Positions 41,181-44,832 of a stretch of DNA of 44,832 nucleotides are shown in pieces (positions within the stretch are counted from its first letter, which is position 1; every line of letters begins with the position of its first letter). The stretch is from NCBI GenBank assembly GCA_013153965.1, contig JAADDJ010000060.1, forward strand, positions 1-44,832. The letters run 5' to 3'. This DNA is from Thermotogae bacterium. GTDB lineage: Bacteria > Hydrothermota > Hydrothermia > LBFQ01. The notes under the pieces were generated by a model, which searched no databases, was not told the DNA's origin, and saw only the letters and a list, made by a program, of their open reading frames with translations. Made by a program: the position numbers and the translations under genes.

Positions 41181-42272
41181 TCAACGGCCCCTCTCGGCCT
41201 CAAGAACCCCCCGGAAGACGTAGCCGAGGGCGAAGGCGGTGGAGACGAGGGCCGAACCCCCGTAGGAGACGAAGGGTAGAGGTAGGCCAGTGGGCGGTAG
41301 GAGGCCCAGATTGACGCCTATATGCACGAAGGAGAAGGTGAAGAACGTCACCGTGAAACCCACCAGCACGAACTGACGGAAGGCGTCCCTGTTCCTCTGG
41401 GCGGCCCACAGACCCAGCCACGTGATCATCAGGATAGCCGATATTATCCAGAAGGCTCCCCCGGGGATGCCGAATATCCCGTACTCCTCCATGAGGTTGG
41501 AGAAGGCGTAATCCTTGTCGGCGGAGGGCAGATACCCCAACTTCTGTAGGCCCATACCCGGACCCTTCCCAAGGAGGCCGCCGCGCACCACGGAGACCTT
41601 CGCCTGAATCACCTGGGCGGCCTTGTAGGATGAGACGTTCTGGCCCAGAAAGATCTTTATCCTCTCCCGAACGTGGGGAAAGGCGTTGTACGCGAAGACC
41701 GCCATGAAGGCGGCGAAGAGCATGGACGTTATAACCTGCGGTAGCGTGGCCCCGAGCAGGAAGAGGGTTATGACGACGGACGTCAGGAGGAGAACGGCCG
41801 TTGAGAGGTTGGGTTGAAAGAGGATGGCCAAACTCACGAGGCCCGAGATTATCAGGGCCTTCCAGTATATGCCCACTATCCTCGTCCTACCCTCCGAGAC
41901 GTAGAGGTAAGCCAGATACATGATGAGGGAGTACTTTATGAACTCGGAGGGCTGAACGGTGAAAGGTCCCACGGCCAGCCACCTGGTGGCCCCGCCGAAG
42001 GCCTTTCCCCCCATGAATGTGAGGATGAGGAGGGCGACGGAGGAGAAGAATAGGTAGGAGACCCATCCGCCCGGCCTGAGACGATAGACCCACATGCCTA
42101 TGAAGAAGGCGGCCATACCGAACAGGATCCTCAGAACGTTGTTGATCGCGAAGGACACTATGGAGACGTCGTATATGACCGCCTTGTACATGAAGACGCT
42201 CCACTGCAGAAGGATTCCGCTTATCAGGAGCCACAGGACGGATAGGATGAAGAGGAAGGATCTGGTACGCAA
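41181..42272 (-). CDS. SEDS-family glycosyltransferase (FtsW/RodA)
   Basis: 363 aa with ten membrane helices. SEDS enzymes polymerise lipid II into peptidoglycan with a partner PBP. Seen: GGATRWLAVGPFTVQPSEFIKYSLI, including the Asp/Glu loop, KAAQVIQAKVSVVRGGLLGKGPGMG, and the C-terminal signature GVNLGLLPPTGLPLPFVSYGGS. FtsW and RodA cannot be told apart by sequence alone. The start is TTG 42272, chosen because TATAAT lies 6 nt upstream; a frame extending to 42428 would add an unlikely N-terminal tail over the divergent gene. Confidence 0.88.
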   Translation of the reverse strand: MRTRSFLFILSVLWLLISGILLQWSVFMYKAVIYDVSIVSFAINNVLRILFGMAAFFIGMWVYRLRPGGWVSYLFFSSVALLILTFMGGKAFGGATRWLAVGPFTVQPSEFIKYSLIMYLAYLYVSEGRTRIVGIYWKALIISGLVSLAILFQPNLSTAVLLLTSVVITLFLLGATLPQVITSMLFAAFMAVFAYNAFPHVRERIKIFLGQNVSSYKAAQVIQAKVSVVRGGLLGKGPGMGLQKLGYLPSADKDYAFSNLMEEYGIFGIPGGAFWIISAILMITWLGLWAAQRNRDAFRQFVLVGFTVTFFTFSFVHIGVNLGLLPPTGLPLPFVSYGGSALVSTAFALGYVFRGVLEAERGR

Positions 42273-42278
42273 GGAGGG

Positions 42279-42284
42279 ATTATA
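42279..42284 (-). promoter_or_regulatory. -10 box of ftsW/rodA gene, leaderless TTG
   Basis: TATAAT on the minus strand, 6 nt before TTG 42272. Confidence 0.55.
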
Positions 42285-42322
42285 GATGGGAAAGCCAAGT
42301 TGATGAGTCGCATTTACACCCC

Positions 42323-42328
42323 TAAAAT
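42323..42328 (+). promoter_or_regulatory. -10 box of YhaM-like gene, leaderless
   Basis: TAAAAT, 8 nt before ATG 42337; a weak -35-like TTGATG lies 17 nt upstream at 42300-42305. Confidence 0.55.
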
Positions 42329-42336
42329 AGGCGGCT

Positions 42337-43149
42337 ATGTGGATCTCCGAGGTCAAGGAGAGCAAGGAGGGAGCGGAGGTATCCTTCCGTGGTATAGTCC
42401 TTAGGCAGAAGGACGGATACAGGTACAAGGTCTTTGACCGCTCGGGGGAGATATGGATAGACAGCGAATTCCCGCTGCGGGAGGGTGGAGCCTACGAATT
42501 CGTGGGCAGGTACAAGGGGGGTGTCGTGGTGGTGGAGAGAGCAGAGGAGCTGGAGGAGATAGACGTCAAGTACTTCCTGCCCTTCGCGGAGAATCCGGAG
42601 AGGGATGAGAGACGATTCTGGGGGGTCGTTGAGAGGATATCGGACCCTCGGCTTCGGGAGTTCGTCAGATTCGTATTTGAGCCCATATGGGACGAGTTCA
42701 AGCGGGGTGTGGCCGCCAAACGCTATCACCACGCGTACATAGGGGGTCTGCTGGAGCACACGGCCACCGTGGGAGAGATAGTCGTCAGAATACTCCCCCT
42801 CTACGCCGATTACGGCATAAATCCTGATCTGGTGATCCTCGGGGCCCTATTCCACGATGTGGGGAAGGCTTGGGAGCTGAAGACATTCCCCAAGTTTGAG
42901 TATCACGAGAAGTACGGAAAGTGGGGGCACATATTCATAGGAGCCAATCTCATCAAGGAGAAGGGAAGGGAATTCGGGCTTCCGGAGGAGACCCTCACGG
43001 ACCTGGTACATATAATCTTGGCCCACCACGGAGAGTATGGGAAGGGGAGCCCGGTCTCACCGAGGATCCCGGAGGCCCTTCTGGTGCATCTCGCGGACAA
43101 TCTGGACGCCCAGATGAATCACGTGCTCAAGGACGAGAGTAAGGATTGA
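42337..43149 (+). CDS. YhaM-like 3'-5' exoribonuclease (OB + HD)
   Basis: 270 aa. Residues ~1-75 form an OB-like beta domain (RGIVLRQKDGYRYKVFDRSG), followed by an HD domain: KRYHHAYIGGLLEHTATVGE (His141), ALFHDVGKAWE (His173-Asp174), IILAHHGEYG and LLVHLADNLDAQMNHV. This is the layout of YhaM/CBF1 3'-5' exonucleases, degrading RNA or ssDNA in the cytosol. It is slightly shorter than B. subtilis YhaM (314). The 3' end overlaps the convergent T9SS cargo by 23 nt. Confidence 0.87.
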   Translation: MWISEVKESKEGAEVSFRGIVLRQKDGYRYKVFDRSGEIWIDSEFPLREGGAYEFVGRYKGGVVVVERAEELEEIDVKYFLPFAENPERDERRFWGVVERISDPRLREFVRFVFEPIWDEFKRGVAAKRYHHAYIGGLLEHTATVGEIVVRILPLYADYGINPDLVILGALFHDVGKAWELKTFPKFEYHEKYGKWGHIFIGANLIKEKGREFGLPEETLTDLVHIILAHHGEYGKGSPVSPRIPEALLVHLADNLDAQMNHVLKDESKD

Positions 43150-44716
43150 GCAGCAGCTTGCGCACCTTCCCCCCTTCAACCGTGAAGTATATGCCCCTCG
43201 CCCTCGGAGATGGGACGAGTCTGCCATCAACACTATAGACCCGTGCCGGCATATCGGCCGGGGAGCTGACGGCCTCCATCACGGAGACCCGCGAGAAGGA
43301 GATGTTGGCCACGTGGGTGGTCCATAGGGTGTCGTCGGGCGGATATTCGGCTATCACCCAGAGAGAGGAATCCGCAGGGTCCGCCGCTCCCCCGAAGTAA
43401 TCGCCCCACCTGTTCCTGCCGTATCCGTGGTCGTTGAAGTACCACGTGGTGCCGTCCCCATACACACGAGGTGGCGAGAATGCGGGGTCCGAGGAGGATC
43501 TGGCCACGTACGCGGCCGAAGGGTAGTCCCCCTCCAGAGTGCCCACCCGGGTGAAGGACACGGCCACCCCCTTGGGGGAGACGGCGACGGCCGGATATAT
43601 CCACGACATCCCGCTCTCGTACAGGGCCACATCCTCCGAGACGAAGCCGGCCGTGTCCAACACCACGAAACGCCCCGAGGCCAGAGTACTCTGAAGGGGA
43701 TGCTCCTCCTGAAAGGTGTAGTAGAGTTTTCCGTCCATGTAAAGGACTTGGAAGGTGGCCGGTGCCACCTCCAGAGGGTCGTATCCGCCTCCCTGCGGGG
43801 CGTTGGGTGGGGCCGAAAATGGGGAGAGGGAGAGGGTGATGCAGGGAGATATCTGGGGCGACGATGTGGGGCCGGATATCCTGTACATGTGATTGAATGC
43901 TATCACGTAGATATCCCGCGAGTAGTCGTAGGTGGAGCGGGATACTCGCGGCCAGTTGTATATGCATCCTAAATCGCTTCCCGTGAAGTCCTCTATCCAA
44001 CCGCTCAAGGTACCGGAGTACGCGCTGTCCTTGTTTAGGAGGCGCACCTTCGGATAGTAATCGTAGCCCGAGAATCCCACCTGCTGGGAAGTTAGCACTA
44101 TCCACCTGTCGTTGAAACCTATCTCCGGGTAGTCGGCCCAGTTGTCCCGGTAGGTGGTGTCGTCGTACTTGGCGTCAATGAGATAGTAATACCACCCTCC
44201 GAGGGGGTCGTCCCCTTCGGAGACGGCCAGCAGATAGTAGGACGCCCGGCTCGCGGAGTTGTAGTAGAGGGCCAAGACGAGCCAGCGTCCGGCGGGGATG
44301 TCGTACGCTATCTTGGGGTCAAAGGCCAACCCACCGTAGGGTATGACGGAGATGAAGAATCCTCGGAGGGAGTTGGAGTAATCCACCTCGCCGCTCTCCT
44401 TCCGCAGGAAGGCTATGTTGGAATTGACGACCACGCCCACGTGCGTGCCGCCGGCAGCCAGCTGGGGATCCGGAGGTATCCATCGGGTGTATCTTATCCC
44501 CTCAAAGTCCCGAATTAGGGTGTCCGTGGGATAGGGAAGGCGGGAAGCGCTCGGATGGCCGGAAGGCCCACCCGTCTCCATCGCAGCCCTCCACACATTC
44601 ACCCTACGAAATTCCCGGATCTCGTCCTCGGTTAGAGGGACGTACTCCTTGGGTATCTCCCTCAGGTGGGCCTTGACCACCCTATCGCCGGCGGCCAAGA
44701 TGAGCGCGACTATCAC
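43127..44716 (-). CDS. Secreted protein with degenerate T9SS sorting domain
   Basis: 529 aa. A very short signal peptide (MIVALILAAG) precedes a charged linker and then a ~400-residue beta-rich domain with Tyr/Trp-rich strands (VNSNIAFLRKESG, RWLVLALYYNSASRASYYLL, DRWIVLTSQQVGFSGYDYYP), probably a beta-propeller or sandwich. The C-terminus (VYSVDGRLVPSPRARGIYFT, VRKLLLNPYSRP) is a shortened T9SS domain; it lacks the terminal IVR of the others. Function unknown. The start is a GTG with TAGAAT 6 nt upstream. It overlaps the YhaM gene by 23 nt. Confidence 0.78.
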   Translation of the reverse strand: MIVALILAAGDRVVKAHLREIPKEYVPLTEDEIREFRRVNVWRAAMETGGPSGHPSASRLPYPTDTLIRDFEGIRYTRWIPPDPQLAAGGTHVGVVVNSNIAFLRKESGEVDYSNSLRGFFISVIPYGGLAFDPKIAYDIPAGRWLVLALYYNSASRASYYLLAVSEGDDPLGGWYYYLIDAKYDDTTYRDNWADYPEIGFNDRWIVLTSQQVGFSGYDYYPKVRLLNKDSAYSGTLSGWIEDFTGSDLGCIYNWPRVSRSTYDYSRDIYVIAFNHMYRISGPTSSPQISPCITLSLSPFSAPPNAPQGGGYDPLEVAPATFQVLYMDGKLYYTFQEEHPLQSTLASGRFVVLDTAGFVSEDVALYESGMSWIYPAVAVSPKGVAVSFTRVGTLEGDYPSAAYVARSSSDPAFSPPRVYGDGTTWYFNDHGYGRNRWGDYFGGAADPADSSLWVIAEYPPDDTLWTTHVANISFSRVSVMEAVSSPADMPARVYSVDGRLVPSPRARGIYFTVEGGKVRKLLLNPYSRP

Positions 44717-44722
44717 CCCCCC

Positions 44723-44728
44723 ATTCTA
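44723..44728 (-). promoter_or_regulatory. -10 box of T9SS cargo gene, leaderless GTG
   Basis: TAGAAT on the minus strand, 6 nt before GTG 44716. Confidence 0.55.
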
Positions 44729-44739
44729 AGGGGGTCGCC

Positions 44740-44832
44740 TTAGAGCTCCCCCTTGTAAATCTTTCGCAGGACGTAGGGTAGTATGCCGCCATGCCTGTAG
44801 TACTCAACCTCCACCGGCGAGTCCAGACGGGC
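44740..44832 (-). CDS. acnA: Aconitate hydratase, C-terminal end (5' part outside window)
   Basis: Only the last 30 residues are in the window, ending [27 protein letters not shown]. The [26 protein letters not shown] ending is diagnostic of the AcnA/IRP type of aconitase, which converts citrate to isocitrate through a [4Fe-4S] cluster. A few bases after the stop the leftward T9SS cargo gene has its own promoter. Confidence 0.88.
   Translation of the reverse strand, partial: ARLDSPVEVEYYRHGGILPYVLRKIYKGEL

Noticed and set aside
42273-42428. 52-codon N-terminal extension of the FtsW/RodA protein
   Set aside because: It overlaps the divergent YhaM-like gene and its promoter; a TTG at 42272 follows a TATAAT box and starts right before the first membrane helix.

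Overview
The window looks like part of a compact chromosome from a Gram-negative, probably thermophilic, uncultured bacterium. The evidence is lipid A/Kdo biosynthesis genes (lpxA, waaA), an outer-membrane TolC-like protein, a PorU/gingipain-like C25 protease, and several secreted proteins with type IX secretion (T9SS)-style C-terminal sorting domains ending in F/V-I-V-R. Codon choice (AUA for Ile, AGG for Arg, GC-rich third positions) and very short intergenic gaps suggest a thermophile. A candidate phylum near the FCB group (for example WOR-3 or Hydrothermae) is an inference only; no marker here fixes the taxon.

Layout. 1-2000: three genes I cannot place in known families (75-bp-repeat coiled-coil protein, a 415-aa orphan, a Cys-rich glycine-zipper protein). 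2086-6936: a large LVIVD-type T9SS cargo and recN. 6982-11349: envelope polysaccharide genes (processive GT2, RmlC-like cupin, small membrane protein, YfhO-like protein). 11400-16541: polA, then pgk-usp-putative barrel protein. 16538-18914: dut, a second T9SS cargo and a small CxxC protein. 19032-24892: M1 peptidase T9SS cargo, waaA, M42 peptidase, tdh and an HD-type protein. 24889-28988: nuoA, lpxA with a coupled unknown gene, an endonuclease III relative, a TolC-like protein. 29033-37813: a rightward run of a GIY-YIG-like membrane protein, pyrD, PorU-like protease, rhomboid, B12-binding mutase subunit, PASTA protein, EamA transporter and beta-CASP nuclease. 37821-44832: solitary 5S rRNA, HIT protein, fumC, CPBP protease, YidD, a CcmD-like microprotein, FtsW/RodA, YhaM-like nuclease, another T9SS cargo and the 3' end of acnA. 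No stretch over 300 bases lacks a gene; I saw no tRNA, insertion sequence, CRISPR array or prophage.

The genes fit ordinary central metabolism (glycolysis, TCA cycle, pyrimidine synthesis, complex I), envelope building and DNA maintenance, with secretion of large beta-propeller proteins and peptidases to the surface by a T9SS-like route.

Two window-wide signals stand out. First, the tetranucleotide TCGA appears to be absent from all 44.8 kb (about 150 expected), with TTGA and TCAA used in its place at synonymous positions. Second, nearly every transcription unit starts with a -10 box (TAGAAT, TAAAAT or TATAAT) 5-10 bases before an ATG, GTG or TTG and has no Shine-Dalgarno site, which implies leaderless mRNAs. 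Genes inside operons instead use Shine-Dalgarno sites or stop-start overlaps. I used the -10 rule to choose several start codons.
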